From positions 98,361 to 162,360 of the forward strand of contig NZ_BMRK01000012.1 in assembly GCF_014648595.1 (NCBI RefSeq): a DNA stretch of 64,000 bases. Reading direction: 5' to 3'. This DNA comes from Nocardioides luteus (lineage in GTDB: Bacteria; Actinomycetota; Actinomycetes; Propionibacteriales; Nocardioidaceae). This document shows, piece after piece, positions 1 to 8,180 of this stretch. How positions within the stretch are numbered: position 1 is the stretch's first letter; each line of letters opens with the position of its first letter. A program made the position numbers and the translations under genes. The notes below the pieces were generated by a model. The model was not told where the DNA came from, ran no database searches, and saw only the letters and a program-made list of their open reading frames with translations.

Positions 1-251
1 CCGCCGATGACCCACCCCACGCCGACCCGGCGCATCTGCCCCAAGATTTCACGCCCACTCGGCGCAACTGCCCCAGAAAATCACGCCCAGTCGGCGCATC
101 TGCCCCGAGACCGGGCACGATCCGGTCCTCCAGATGCCCGCACTCGGGGCAGATACGCCAAGTGGGCGCTCGATCGTGAGGCAGATGCGCCGACTGGGCG
201 TCGTGTCTCGGGGCAGATGCGCCGACTCGGCGGGGCGGGGGTGAGGGGCTC
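1..251. repeat. Inverted array of short repeats upstream of hutF (family A, array 1)
   Basis: No convincing gene. The stretch holds six copies of a short unit whose core reads CGGCGCATCTGCCCC: three in this orientation (28-42, 60-74, 92-106) and three in the opposite one (about 146-159, 178-192, 210-232). The first spacers contain similar AT-richer segments ending in CACGCCC. The left half mirrors the right half. A second array of the same family lies at 26286-26460. A short open frame here is only repeat sequence. Confidence 0.75.
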
Positions 252-1559
252 GTGATGCGGGTGTACGCGGAGCGGGGGCTCGTCGCGGGGCGGGAGGTGC
301 GAGACCTGGCGATCGACATCGATGAGGCTGGCACGATCACCGCGCTGGTCGAAGGTGCGTCACCGGCCGGAGCCGACACCAGGCTCGGCGCCGTGCTGGC
401 GGGATCGGGCAACGCTCATTCCCACGCGTTCCATCGCGCGCTGCGCGGGAGGACGCACGACCAGGGCGGGGACTTCTGGCGCTGGCGCGAGGAGATGTAC
501 GCCATCGCCGACCGCCTCACCCCCGACTCCTACGAGCGCCTGGCCGAGGCCGTCTTCGCCGAGATGCTGGTGACCGGCTGGACGTCGGTGGCGGAGTTTC
601 ACTACGTGCATCATCAGCCCGACGGGACACCCTACGAGGATTCCAACGCCTTCGGCGCCGCGCTCGCCCGGGCCGCCTGCAGCGTCGGCATCCGGCTGAC
701 CCTGCTCGACACCCTCTACCTCACCAGCGCCCCGGGCGAGCCGCTCCTGCAGGAGCAGCGCCGCTTCGGCGACGGCACCGCCGCGGCCTGGCTCGACCGG
801 TGGCACCAGCTTGCCGAGTCCGCCACACAACACACGATCGGCGCCGCGATCCACTCGATCCGCGCCGTTGCCCCCGACGACATCGCGTTCGTCGCCGAGC
901 ATCTGCCCGCCGAGGCGCCGCTCCACGTCCACGTCTCCGAGCAGCCGGCGGAGAACGAGCAGTCGCTCGCGGCGTACGGCCGGACTCCGACGCAGGTCCT
1001 CGCTGACGCGGGCGCCCTCTCGCCGCGCACCTGGCTGGTCCACGCCACTCATCTGACCGAGACCGACATCGCGCTCATCGCCGACAGCGGCGCCGGCATC
1101 GTGATGTGCCCGACCACCGAGGCCGACCTCGGCGACGGGATCGGCCCGGCCCGCGAGCTCGCCGACGCCGGCGTCGGGGTCGCGCTCGGCTCCGACCAGA
1201 ACGCGGTCGTCGACCCCTGGCTCGAGGTGCGCGGGCTCGAGGCCGGCGAACGGCTCCGCAGCCGCCAGCGCGGCCGCTTCTCCCCCACCGAGCTCGACAC
1301 GGCCCGCGCGGACACCGGCTACGCCGCCGCCGGACTCTCCGGCGGCCTCCGGATCGGTGCCCCCGCCGACCTCGTGGAGCTCGACCCCGATTCCGTACGC
1401 ACCACCGGCGCCGCCCTCGACCAGCTCGCCCTGGTGGCGACCGCCGGTGACGTGACCCGCGTCGTGGTCGGCGGCCGGGTGGTCGCCCACGACGGGCACC
1501 TCGCCGACGGCCGCGACCCGGCCCGGCTGCTGACCGACGCACTGAAGGAGCTGCGATGA
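252..1559 (+). CDS. hutF: Formimidoylglutamate deiminase
   Basis: An amidohydrolase-superfamily enzyme predicted to deiminate N-formimino-L-glutamate to N-formyl-L-glutamate and ammonia in the cytosolic histidine degradation pathway. The 435-residue product has the metal-binding HSHAF motif at about residues 56-60, a HVSEQ segment and a GSDQN segment near the C-terminus, all in the order usual for HutF. Starts are GTG at 252 or ATG at 255; they differ by one residue. The stop overlaps the hutI start by four bases, so the two are translationally coupled. hutH and hutU are not in the window and may lie to the left. A chlorohydrolase or guanine deaminase assignment is less likely because hutI follows directly. 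Confidence 0.9.
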   Translation: MMRVYAERGLVAGREVRDLAIDIDEAGTITALVEGASPAGADTRLGAVLAGSGNAHSHAFHRALRGRTHDQGGDFWRWREEMYAIADRLTPDSYERLAEAVFAEMLVTGWTSVAEFHYVHHQPDGTPYEDSNAFGAALARAACSVGIRLTLLDTLYLTSAPGEPLLQEQRRFGDGTAAAWLDRWHQLAESATQHTIGAAIHSIRAVAPDDIAFVAEHLPAEAPLHVHVSEQPAENEQSLAAYGRTPTQVLADAGALSPRTWLVHATHLTETDIALIADSGAGIVMCPTTEADLGDGIGPARELADAGVGVALGSDQNAVVDPWLEVRGLEAGERLRSRQRGRFSPTELDTARADTGYAAAGLSGGLRIGAPADLVELDPDSVRTTGAALDQLALVATAGDVTRVVVGGRVVAHDGHLADGRDPARLLTDALKELR

Positions 1560-2713
1560 GCCTGCTGCTGACCGACATCGGCGAGCTGACCACCCACACC
1601 GACGAGCACGGCACCCTGAACGACGCCGCGATCGTGATCGAGGACGGCCGGGTCGCCTGGATCGGCCCCGCCGACCGCGCCCCGGCAGCCGACGACCGAG
1701 AAGCCCTCGAAGGCCGAGCGGTCCTTCCCGGCTGGGTCGACTCCCACACCCACCTGGCCTCGATGGGCGACCGCGCCGAGGAGTTCGTCGACCGGATGGC
1801 CGGGCGGCCCTACCAGGCCGGCGGGATCGTGCGGACCGTCGAAGCAACCCGCGCAGCCGACGACCACGACCTCAGCACCCGCACGCGGGCGCTGCGCGAG
1901 GAGGCCTTCCGCGGCGGCACCACCACGATCGAGGCGAAGACCGGCTACGGCCTCGATGTCGAGACCGAGCAGCGATTGGCGCGGGTCAGCGCCGAGCACG
2001 CCGACATCGTGACCTACCTCGGCGCCCACGTGGTCCCGGCCGACGCCGACCGCCGCGACTACATCGACCTGGTCACCGGCGCGATGCTGGATGCGGTCGC
2101 ACCTCACGCCACCTTCATCGACGTCTTCTGCGAGACCGGCGCCTTCGACGTCGAGGAGTCCCGCGAGATCCTCCTGGCCGGGCAGCGAGCCGGTCTCGGC
2201 CTCAAGGTCCACGGCAACCAGCTCGGCGAGTCCGGCGGCGTACGGCTCGCCGTCGAGCTCGGCGCCACCAGCGTCGACCACTGCAACCATCTGAGCCCCC
2301 AGGACATCGACGCGCTCGCCGGGTCGACCACCGTCGCCACGATCCTCCCCGCCTGCGACCTCTCCACCCGGGAGCCGTTCGCACCCGCACGAGAGCTGGT
2401 CGACGCCGGCGCCACGATCGCGATCGCCTCCAACTGCAACCCGGGCTCCTCCTTCACGACGTCGATGGCCTTCTGCGTCGCGACCGCGGTCCTCCAGCAG
2501 CGCCTCACCTTCGAGGAAGCGCTCTGGGCAGCGACGGTGGGCGGCGCCACCGCGCTCGGCCTCGACGACTCCGCCGGCCGGATCACCGAGGGCGGCCCCG
2601 CAGACCTGCACGCGCTCGACGCGCCGTCGGCCAAGCATCTCGCATACCGCCCCGGCGTACCTCTCACCCACAAGGTCTGGAAACGCGGCGCGAGCACGTC
2701 TCCCGCGCAGTAG
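1556..2713 (+). CDS. hutI: Imidazolonepropionase
   Basis: Predicted to hydrolyse 4-imidazolone-5-propionate to N-formimino-L-glutamate, the step just before HutF. The 385-residue amidohydrolase has the metal ligands of the DSHTHL motif (residues 62-67), the FVDRMAGRPYQ substrate-loop segment typical of imidazolonepropionases, KVHGNQ and DHCNHL histidines, and a C-terminal segment SNCNPGS. Its ATG overlaps the hutF stop (ATGA). A short gap of nine bases separates it from the next gene, so the run of hut and kinase genes is probably one transcript. Confidence 0.93.
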   Translation: MSLLLTDIGELTTHTDEHGTLNDAAIVIEDGRVAWIGPADRAPAADDREALEGRAVLPGWVDSHTHLASMGDRAEEFVDRMAGRPYQAGGIVRTVEATRAADDHDLSTRTRALREEAFRGGTTTIEAKTGYGLDVETEQRLARVSAEHADIVTYLGAHVVPADADRRDYIDLVTGAMLDAVAPHATFIDVFCETGAFDVEESREILLAGQRAGLGLKVHGNQLGESGGVRLAVELGATSVDHCNHLSPQDIDALAGSTTVATILPACDLSTREPFAPARELVDAGATIAIASNCNPGSSFTTSMAFCVATAVLQQRLTFEEALWAATVGGATALGLDDSAGRITEGGPADLHALDAPSAKHLAYRPGVPLTHKVWKRGASTSPAQ

Positions 2714-2722
2714 CCTCAGCGA

Positions 2723-3637
2723 GTGGACTCGACCGGCCCGGACCTGCTGACCCGGCGACTCCAGCAGGCCGGGATGCGCGACGTCTGCACCGTCGAGCCG
2801 GCGAGCGGCGGTCTGGCAGCCGCCGCCGGGATCGCCCACCGCGCCGACGGCTCGCGGGTGTTCGTCAAGACGTTCGCCGACGCCGAGGCCACCGACGCCT
2901 TCGCCGCGGAGGCGGAGGGACTCCAGGCCCTGCGCGACCTCGGCGGGATGACGACGCCGGAGGTGCTCGCGGCCGACTCCAACGTGCTCGTCCTCGCGAT
3001 GCTCGAGCCGAGACCCTCCAGCCAAGCCTTCTGGACCGACCTCGCCCACGACCTCGCCCGCCTCCACACCACCACGGCGCACGACCGTTTCGGCTGGCAC
3101 CGCGACAACTGGCTCGGCCGCCGAAGACAGCGCAACCCGTGGGCGGACGACGGCCACGCCTTCTTCGCCGAGCACCGTCTGCTGCGCTGGCTCGAGGAGC
3201 CCGCGGTCGCTGGAGCGCTCGGCCCCGCCGACCGCGCTGCGCTCGAACGACTCTGCGACCGCCTCCCCGATCTGCTGCCCGACCGTCCGGCGTGCCTGAC
3301 CCACGGCGACCTGTGGGCCCAGAACGTCCTGGCCACCCCCGGCGGACGACCGGCTCTGATCGACCCGGCCGTCTCCTACATGTGGGCCGAGGTCGATCTC
3401 GCCCACCTCTGGACCACCTCGCCGCCTCCCGAGTCCCGGAGCTTCTTCGACCTCTACGCCGAGCTCGTCGGGCTCGACCGCGACTGGCGCGACCGGATGC
3501 CGGTCCTCCAGCTCCGCCAGCACCTGGCCGTCATCGCTCAGTTCGACGACGACTGGGGTGCCGCCGACATGGTCCGCGCCACTCTCGCCCCTTTCCGCCG
3601 CAGCACCCCGACGAGCCCTGCCACCATGGAGACATGA
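2723..3637 (+). CDS. Fructosamine kinase / aminoglycoside phosphotransferase-fold protein
   Basis: A protein-kinase-like fold phosphotransferase of 304 residues. The catalytic loop THGDLWAQN (about residue 193) and the following LIDPAVSYMWAEVDLA metal-binding segment are the signature of the fructosamine-3-kinase family, which phosphorylates ketosamines formed by protein or amino acid glycation. Start is GTG at 2723. It sits nine bases after hutI and its stop overlaps the next gene by four bases. Substrate cannot be told from sequence; the hut context might be positional only. An aminoglycoside or choline kinase role is possible but the DLW variant favours the fructosamine kinase group. Confidence 0.75.
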   Translation: MDSTGPDLLTRRLQQAGMRDVCTVEPASGGLAAAAGIAHRADGSRVFVKTFADAEATDAFAAEAEGLQALRDLGGMTTPEVLAADSNVLVLAMLEPRPSSQAFWTDLAHDLARLHTTTAHDRFGWHRDNWLGRRRQRNPWADDGHAFFAEHRLLRWLEEPAVAGALGPADRAALERLCDRLPDLLPDRPACLTHGDLWAQNVLATPGGRPALIDPAVSYMWAEVDLAHLWTTSPPPESRSFFDLYAELVGLDRDWRDRMPVLQLRQHLAVIAQFDDDWGAADMVRATLAPFRRSTPTSPATMET

Positions 3638-4152
3638 CCACCCGGACCATCCGCTCCGCCACCCCGGCCGACGGCGAGGCGTGCGCGAAGATCTACGAGC
3701 CGTACGTCCGTGACACCGTCATCTCCTTCGAGACCGAGCCACCGACCACCGAGGAGATGGCGCGTCGCATCGAGGCCGCGCTGACCGAGCACGCCTGGCT
3801 CGTGCTGGAGAGCGATGGCGAGGTCGTCGGCTATGCGTACGCCACCCAGCACCGCACCCGCGCCGCCTATCGCTACGCGTGCGACGTGAGCATCTACCTC
3901 GACCAGTCCCAGCGCGGCACCGGCGCCGGCAAGGCGCTCTATGCAGCCCTCTTCCCGCTCCTGGAGAAGCGCGGCTTCCACCGTGCGCTGGCCGGGATCG
4001 CCATCCCCAACGAGGCCAGCATCGGGATCCACCGCTCCTTCGGTTTCACCGAGGTCGGGACGTACCGCCGGATCGGGTGGAAGTTCGACGGCTGGCACGA
4101 CGTGACCTGGATGCAGTTGGACTTGGGGATGCAAGAAGCCCCGAGTCAGTGA
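3634..4152 (+). CDS. GNAT N-acetyltransferase, phosphinothricin acetyltransferase-like
   Basis: A 172-residue single-domain GNAT enzyme. The N-terminal IYEPYVRDTVISFETEPP segment, the acetyl-CoA loop QRGTGAGKALY and the C-terminal GFHRALAGIAIPNEAS and YRRIGWKFDGWHDV segments are characteristic of the Pat/Bar family that acetylates phosphinothricin or methionine sulfoximine; chromosomal copies often act on methionine sulfone-like compounds. I chose the ATG at 3634 because it overlaps the previous stop (ATGA) and gives family length; the same frame is open further upstream but that part only shadows the kinase gene. A bidirectional hairpin terminator overlaps its stop codon. Confidence 0.85.
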   Translation: MTTRTIRSATPADGEACAKIYEPYVRDTVISFETEPPTTEEMARRIEAALTEHAWLVLESDGEVVGYAYATQHRTRAAYRYACDVSIYLDQSQRGTGAGKALYAALFPLLEKRGFHRALAGIAIPNEASIGIHRSFGFTEVGTYRRIGWKFDGWHDVTWMQLDLGMQEAPSQ

Positions 4153-4164
4153 CTCGGGGCTTCT
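4134..4164. terminator. Bidirectional hairpin terminator between acetyltransferase gene and tRNA-Glu
   Basis: A near-perfect inverted repeat AGAAGCCCCGAGTCA / TGACTCGGGGCTTCT around a single central base. It overlaps the end of the rightward acetyltransferase gene and lies just past the 3' end of the leftward tRNA-Glu, so it can stop transcripts from both sides. No long T run follows, which is usual in high-GC actinobacteria. Confidence 0.75.
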
Positions 4165-4173
4165 CGTGCGTTG

Positions 4174-4246
4174 TACCCCCGACCGGATTTGAACCGGCGT
4201 TACCGCCGTGAGAGGGCGACGTCCTAGGCCGCTAGACGACGGGGGC
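4174..4246 (-). tRNA. tRNA-Glu (CTC), copy 1
   Basis: Read on the minus strand it starts GCCCCCG, has the D-arm TAGCGGCC, a CCCTCTCACGG anticodon arm with anticodon CTC, a T-arm CCGGTTCAAATCCGG and a 3' acceptor strand CGGGGGT followed by discriminator A (73 nt). CCA is not encoded. The sequence is identical to the copy at 4413-4485. Confidence 0.95.
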
Positions 4247-4371
4247 TTGCACTGCTCGCTTCGGCCTTTCGGCCCCGCAAGCAGGAAGAACATTACCTGA
4301 TGACCTGCCGATCCCCCACATCGGCACCCCCTTCCGAAACCGGCCCGTGACCAGCGCACACCGGAAATGAC

Positions 4372-4405
4372 GAAGAGCCCCGAGTCAATGACTCGAGGCT
4401 CTTCC
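4372..4405. terminator. Hairpin terminator after tRNA-Glu copy 2
   Basis: Inverted repeat with GAAGAGCC at 4372-4379 and GGCTCTTC at 4398-4405, and inner pairing of CGAGTCA with TGACTCG. It lies just past the 3' end of the second leftward tRNA-Glu and closely resembles the hairpin at 4134-4164, so tRNA and terminator were duplicated together. Confidence 0.7.
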
Positions 4406-4412
4406 TGCGTTG

Positions 4413-4485
4413 TACCCCCGACCGGATTTGAACCGGCGTTACCGCCGTGAGAGGGCGACGTCCTAGGCCGCTAGACGACGGGGGC
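4413..4485 (-). tRNA. tRNA-Glu (CTC), copy 2
   Basis: Identical over all 73 bases to the copy at 4174-4246: acceptor GCCCCCG, anticodon CTC, T-arm CCGGTTCAAATCCGG, discriminator A, no encoded CCA. Both read leftward, 239 bp apart, each with its own hairpin terminator. Confidence 0.95.
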
Positions 4486-4548
4486 TTGCAGCGGGTGAAA
4501 CCTTAGCGAACCGCTTCGGTGACTCCCAAATCCTCCGGAGAGGATCCG

Positions 4549-4620
4549 CTGGGCTACTAGGACTCGAACCTAGAATAACTGGACCAGAACCAGTCGTGTT
4601 GCCAATTACACCATAGCCCA
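4549..4620 (-). tRNA. tRNA-Gln (CTG)
   Basis: On the minus strand the acceptor TGGGCTA pairs with TAGCCCA, the anticodon loop is TTCTGGT (anticodon CTG, reading CAG), the T-arm is CTAGGTTCGAGTCCTAG and the discriminator base is G (72 nt). It reads in the same direction as the two tRNA-Glu genes and may be the first gene of one tRNA transcript. gatCAB, which makes Gln-tRNA in organisms lacking GlnRS, lies elsewhere in this window. Confidence 0.93.
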
Positions 4621-4627
4621 TCGTCTT

Positions 4628-4657
4628 TGTTGACTAACCTTGATGAGGTCGCCGACA
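4628..4657 (-). promoter_or_regulatory. Possible promoter of tRNA-Gln
   Basis: On the minus strand TTGTCG (4657-4652), a 16-base spacer and TAGTCA (4635-4630) lie just upstream of the tRNA start at 4620. The match to a housekeeping promoter is partial, so this is only a suggestion. Confidence 0.3.
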
Positions 4658-4708
4658 AGATCGATTCGGGCCCTCGGGATCACTCCCTCGAACCGAGAGG
4701 AAACATTA

Positions 4709-4722
4709 CCGGGGACGCCCCG
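4709..4722 (-). terminator. Possible terminator after the CPBP protease gene
   Basis: CCGGGG and CCCCGG separated by two bases form a compact GC hairpin about 30 bases past the stop of the leftward protease gene. No T run follows, so this is a weak call. Confidence 0.35.
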
Positions 4723-4754
4723 GGCGACGAAATCGGCACGCCCGTTGCGCCCGA

Positions 4755-5693
4755 TCATGGGCTCTTCGTGGTGGTCGAGACCCCGGCGGACCGGGCCGCC
4801 CACACCGTCAGACCGAGGAAGACGCCGGACTGGACCAGCGTGACCGGGATCCGCCACCACGACCCCTCGGTGGTGTTGAGCACCGTCGAGATGTCACCGA
4901 ACGCCACCGCCATGCCGAGGCTGATGAAGTTGTTGAGCACGTGCATCGCGATGCCGGCCTCGATGCCGCCGGTGGCGATCACGCAGATGCCGGCGACGAT
5001 GCCGAAGGCGAACCGGTCCAGGAACAGCGGCAGGTCCTGAGAGCCGTGGGCGAAGGCGAACAGGAGCGCGGTGATCGTCACCGAGACCGTCCGGGCGCCG
5101 AGCATGCCGCCGAAGAGCGAGCCGAAGGTCTGGAAGATGTAGCCGCGGAAGAGGTACTCCTCCCCTGCCGCCTGCAGCGGGGTGAGCAGCACGATCACGA
5201 GCACGAAGTCGCGCATCGTGGTCGTGTAGGGGTTGAGGGTGCTGGGCCCGAGGTCGTCGCCCGGGATCGGCAGCCGCGAGGCGACGATGATCGTGACCAC
5301 CATGGTGACCGCGGCGATCCCGAGGCACTGCATCAGCCATGGCCAGCGGATCCGCCGCTCGACCGAGGCCAGCCAGCCCGGCCTCAGCCCGTGCAGCCCC
5401 CAGCACAGCACCATCGCCGCCGGGATCGCCCCGGCCAGCGAGAGCAGCAGGAACGCCAGCGATTCCGGCGTGACGTTCTCCACGTCGGCGACGGCGGCCA
5501 TCGAGGTCGCGACGTCGTCACCGGTGAGCACGAAGAAGAGCTCGAACCCGGCCAGCACCACTGCCGGCGAGACGAAGAAGACGCACAGCCCGATCAGGAT
5601 GATCCCGATCAGGGGCCGCCCCCAGCCGCTGCGCCCGCTGCGCTGCACCTGGTAGTACGCCAGTCCCGAGGGCGGCTCCATGACCGTGCTCAT
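4755..5693 (-). CDS. CPBP family intramembrane metalloprotease
   Basis: A 312-residue polytopic membrane protein of the CAAX protease / bacteriocin-processing (Abi) family. The catalytic motifs are visible: EEYLFRGY (EExxxR), then FAFAHG and HVLNNF histidine/asparagine motifs on later membrane helices. About seven or eight hydrophobic segments follow a short N-terminal tail. I chose the ATG at 5693, six bases past the gltX stop; a longer open frame upstream overlaps gltX. It is probably co-transcribed behind gltX. Substrate unknown. Its last codons (AGVSTTT) overlap a GGTCGAGACC sequence resembling the repeat family seen at 8082-8165. Confidence 0.88.
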   Translation of the reverse strand: MSTVMEPPSGLAYYQVQRSGRSGWGRPLIGIILIGLCVFFVSPAVVLAGFELFFVLTGDDVATSMAAVADVENVTPESLAFLLLSLAGAIPAAMVLCWGLHGLRPGWLASVERRIRWPWLMQCLGIAAVTMVVTIIVASRLPIPGDDLGPSTLNPYTTTMRDFVLVIVLLTPLQAAGEEYLFRGYIFQTFGSLFGGMLGARTVSVTITALLFAFAHGSQDLPLFLDRFAFGIVAGICVIATGGIEAGIAMHVLNNFISLGMAVAFGDISTVLNTTEGSWWRIPVTLVQSGVFLGLTVWAARSAGVSTTTKSP

Positions 5694-5698
5694 CCCGC

Positions 5699-7240
5699 CT
5701 ACTTCCCGAGTGCCGCCTTGAGACGACCCAGCGTACGCTCCCGGCCGAGCAGCTCCATGGATTCGAACAGCGGCGGGCTGATCCGCTTGCCGGTGACCGC
5801 GACCCGCACCGGGCCGTACGCCTTGCGCGGCTTGAGCCCGAGGCCGTCGATCAGAGCGGCGGTGAGCGCGTCCTGGATCTCCGCGGTCGACCACGCGTGC
5901 AGCCTGTTGAGCGCGTCGTAGGAGGCCTGGACGACCTCGATGCCGGCCTCGTCGAGCAGCTTGGCGGCGTCCTCCTCGTCGAGAGTGAAGTCGGACTCCG
6001 GGACGAAGAGGAACCGCAGCATGTCGGCGGCCTCGCCGAGCTTGTTGATCCGCTCGGCGACCAGCGGCATCGCCTGCTCCAGCATCTGCGCGTCGGCGTC
6101 GGAGACCGGGTCGGAGACGATGCCGTCGGCCTTGAGATACGGGATCACCCGGTGGGTGATCTCCTCGACCGGCAGCAGCCGCATGTGGGAGGCGTTGATC
6201 GCCTCGGCCTTCTTGATGTCGAAGCGCGCCGGGTTCTTGACCACGTCGGAGATCTCGAAGGCCTCGACCATCTCCTCCATGGTGAAGATGTCGCGGTCGG
6301 CCGCGATCGCCCAGCCGAGCAGCGCCACGTAGTTGAGCAGCCCCTCGGGAAGGAAGCCCTCCTCGCGGTACTTCAGCGCGTGGGCCTCCGGGTCGCGCTT
6401 GGAGAGCTTCTTGTTGCCCTGGCCCATGACGTACGGGAGGTGGCCGAACTCCGGAGCACGCTCGGCGAGACCGATCTCGACGAACGCGTCGAAGAGCGCG
6501 ACCTGGCGCGGGGTGCTCGAGAGGAGGTCCTCACCACGGAAGACATGGGTGATCTTCATGGTGGCGTCGTCGACCGGCGCGGTGAGCGTGTAGAGCGGGT
6601 CGCCGTTCGCGCGAGCGAGCGCGTAGTCGGGGACGTGCTTGGTCTCGAAGGTCACCTCGCCACGGACGAGGTCGTCGAAGGTGATCGAACCGTCGGGCAT
6701 GCGGAAGCGCGGGACCGAGGTGCGGCCCTCCGCCTCGTACGCCTTGATCTGCTCCTCGCTCAGGTCGCGGCAGTGGTTGTCGTAACCCTGGGTCGGCGCC
6801 TCGAGCTTCTCGCCGGCGGCCTTCGCGGCCTTGTAGGCGGCCAGCCGCTCCTCGTAGCGGGCGGTGGTCTCCTCGCCGGTGCAGTAGCACTCGTAGACGT
6901 AGGAGGAGGCGCGCAGCCGGGCGAGCGCGTCGGCGTAGATCTCCGAGCGCTCGGACTGGCGGTAGGGGCCGTAGGGGCCGCCGACCTCGACGCCCTCGTC
7001 CCAGTCGAGGCCGAGCCAGCGCATCAGGTCGAGGAGGCCGTCGTAGGACTCCTGGGTGTTGCGGGCCTTGTCGGTGTCCTCGATGCGGAAGACGAAGGTG
7101 CCGCCGTGGTGGCGCGCGAAGGCCCAGTTGAACAGGGCGGTGCGGACCAGACCGACGTGGGGCGAACCCGTCGGCGAGGGTGCCATCCGGACGCGGTAGT
7201 CCTTGGGCTCGAGGGTGCCGGTCTTTCCAATGCCAGTCAA
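5699..7240 (-). CDS. gltX: Glutamyl-tRNA synthetase
   Basis: Class I aminoacyl-tRNA synthetase of 513 residues charging tRNA-Glu; in actinobacteria it is normally non-discriminating and also makes Glu-tRNA-Gln, which GatCAB then amidates. The HIGH-type motif is [10 protein letters not shown] near the N-terminus and the KMSKS-type motif is KKLSKRD. A CYCTGEE segment follows the first catalytic half. I chose the TTG start at 7240: it overlaps the stop of the upstream gene by four bases and keeps the conserved [10 protein letters not shown] strand; the next ATG would cut into it. Gene order FAH-gltX matches M. tuberculosis Rv2993c-Rv2992c. Confidence 0.95.
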   Translation of the reverse strand: MTGIGKTGTLEPKDYRVRMAPSPTGSPHVGLVRTALFNWAFARHHGGTFVFRIEDTDKARNTQESYDGLLDLMRWLGLDWDEGVEVGGPYGPYRQSERSEIYADALARLRASSYVYECYCTGEETTARYEERLAAYKAAKAAGEKLEAPTQGYDNHCRDLSEEQIKAYEAEGRTSVPRFRMPDGSITFDDLVRGEVTFETKHVPDYALARANGDPLYTLTAPVDDATMKITHVFRGEDLLSSTPRQVALFDAFVEIGLAERAPEFGHLPYVMGQGNKKLSKRDPEAHALKYREEGFLPEGLLNYVALLGWAIAADRDIFTMEEMVEAFEISDVVKNPARFDIKKAEAINASHMRLLPVEEITHRVIPYLKADGIVSDPVSDADAQMLEQAMPLVAERINKLGEAADMLRFLFVPESDFTLDEEDAAKLLDEAGIEVVQASYDALNRLHAWSTAEIQDALTAALIDGLGLKPRKAYGPVRVAVTGKRISPPLFESMELLGRERTLGRLKAALGK

Positions 7241-8049
7241 CGCTGTGCCACCTTGTTCGTCAGAGCTCCGAGCCCCTCGACGAAGATCTCGATCTCGTCG
7301 CCGGGCTCCATGGGACCGACACCCTCGGGGGTGCCGGTGAGGATCACATCGCCCGGCAGCAGCGTCATCACGCTGCTGATGTGGGCGATCAGCTTCGGGA
7401 TGTCGTGGACGAGGTCCTTCGTGGACCCGTCCTGGACGACATCGCCGTTGAGGAATGTCTGGATGCGTACGCCGGCGGCCAGCTGCTCCGTCTCGACGTC
7501 GGTCTCGATCCAGGGACCGAGCGGGCAGAAGGTGTCGTAGCCCTTCGCCTGCGAGAAGTGCTTGGTGCGGCGCTGGACGTCGCGCGCGGTCACGTCGTTG
7601 GCGACCGTCATGCCGTAGATGACGTCCTTCACCTTCTCCACCGGCACGTCGCGGCAGATCCGCCCGATCACGATCGCCAGCTCGCCCTCGAAGTGGAGGT
7701 CCTCGACACCGCTCGGCCGCTGGATCGCGTCGTCCGGGCCGCAGACCGCCGTGTTGGGCTTGATGAAGAAGAGCGGCTCCTCCGGGACCTCGTTGCCGAG
7801 CTCGGCGGCGTGCTTGGCGTAGTTGCGGGCGACCGCGACCACCTTGCTCCGCGGGATCACGGGCGCGAGCAGCTTGACGTCTTCGAACTTGTGGACCTGG
7901 TCGGTGATGTTGACACCCGAGAACAGCGGGTCGCCCTGGAGCGCGACGACGGTCGCGTCCTCGCTGAGCTGGCCGTAGCCGTCGAGGTCCCCCATGACGA
8001 CGCCGAACTGGGGCTCGCCACCCTTGGTCGTGAATCTGGCGATACGCAC
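7237..8049 (-). CDS. Fumarylacetoacetate hydrolase (FAH) family protein
   Basis: A 270-residue single-domain FAH-fold enzyme. The metal-binding signature is [11 protein letters not shown] followed by [15 protein letters not shown], and the C-terminal [15 protein letters not shown] motif is typical. Family members are acylpyruvate hydrolases, oxaloacetate tautomerases or 2-hydroxyhepta-2,4-diene-1,7-dioate isomerases; the substrate cannot be decided here. Start is GTG at 8049. It lies directly upstream of gltX with a four-base overlap, an association conserved in mycobacteria, where it is also annotated only by homology. Confidence 0.85.
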   Translation of the reverse strand: MRIARFTTKGGEPQFGVVMGDLDGYGQLSEDATVVALQGDPLFSGVNITDQVHKFEDVKLLAPVIPRSKVVAVARNYAKHAAELGNEVPEEPLFFIKPNTAVCGPDDAIQRPSGVEDLHFEGELAIVIGRICRDVPVEKVKDVIYGMTVANDVTARDVQRRTKHFSQAKGYDTFCPLGPWIETDVETEQLAAGVRIQTFLNGDVVQDGSTKDLVHDIPKLIAHISSVMTLLPGDVILTGTPEGVGPMEPGDEIEIFVEGLGALTNKVAQR

Positions 8050-8081
8050 ATGGTGAGCCTATCCGGAGATCGCTCTCCTCC

Positions 8082-8165
8082 GGTGGTCGAGCCTGTCCCC
8101 GCCGGAGGTCGAGCCTGTCGAGACCCCGACCACCTCCCACCGGAGGTCGAGCCTGTCGAGACCCC
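8082..8165. repeat. Three copies of a GTCGAGCCTGTCGAGAC repeat (family B)
   Basis: Copies lie at about 8082-8097 (truncated), 8102-8126 and 8140-8165, each containing GGTCGAGCCTGTC; the last two continue GAGACCCC. The unit is an imperfect inverted repeat. They fill the region between the divergent FAH and 8181 genes. A closely related copy lies inside the S9 peptidase gene (31252-31275), and a shorter inverted variant lies at 27611-27634. Confidence 0.75.
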
Positions 8166-8180
8166 CTCTACGCTGAACAC

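Noticed and set aside
1-251. CRISPR array
   Set aside because: Repeat units are short, diverged, in both orientations and with irregular spacers; no cas genes are nearby.
360-3523. Long minus-strand open frames opposite hutF, hutI and the kinase gene
   Set aside because: They are antisense shadows created by high GC third-position bias; their translations are Gly/Arg/Val-rich with no domain, while the plus-strand products have complete family motifs.
4174-4620. Integrated element or attachment site at the tRNA cluster
   Set aside because: No integrase gene and no repeated tRNA 3' fragment away from the tRNAs; the second tRNA-Glu is a complete gene with its own terminator.
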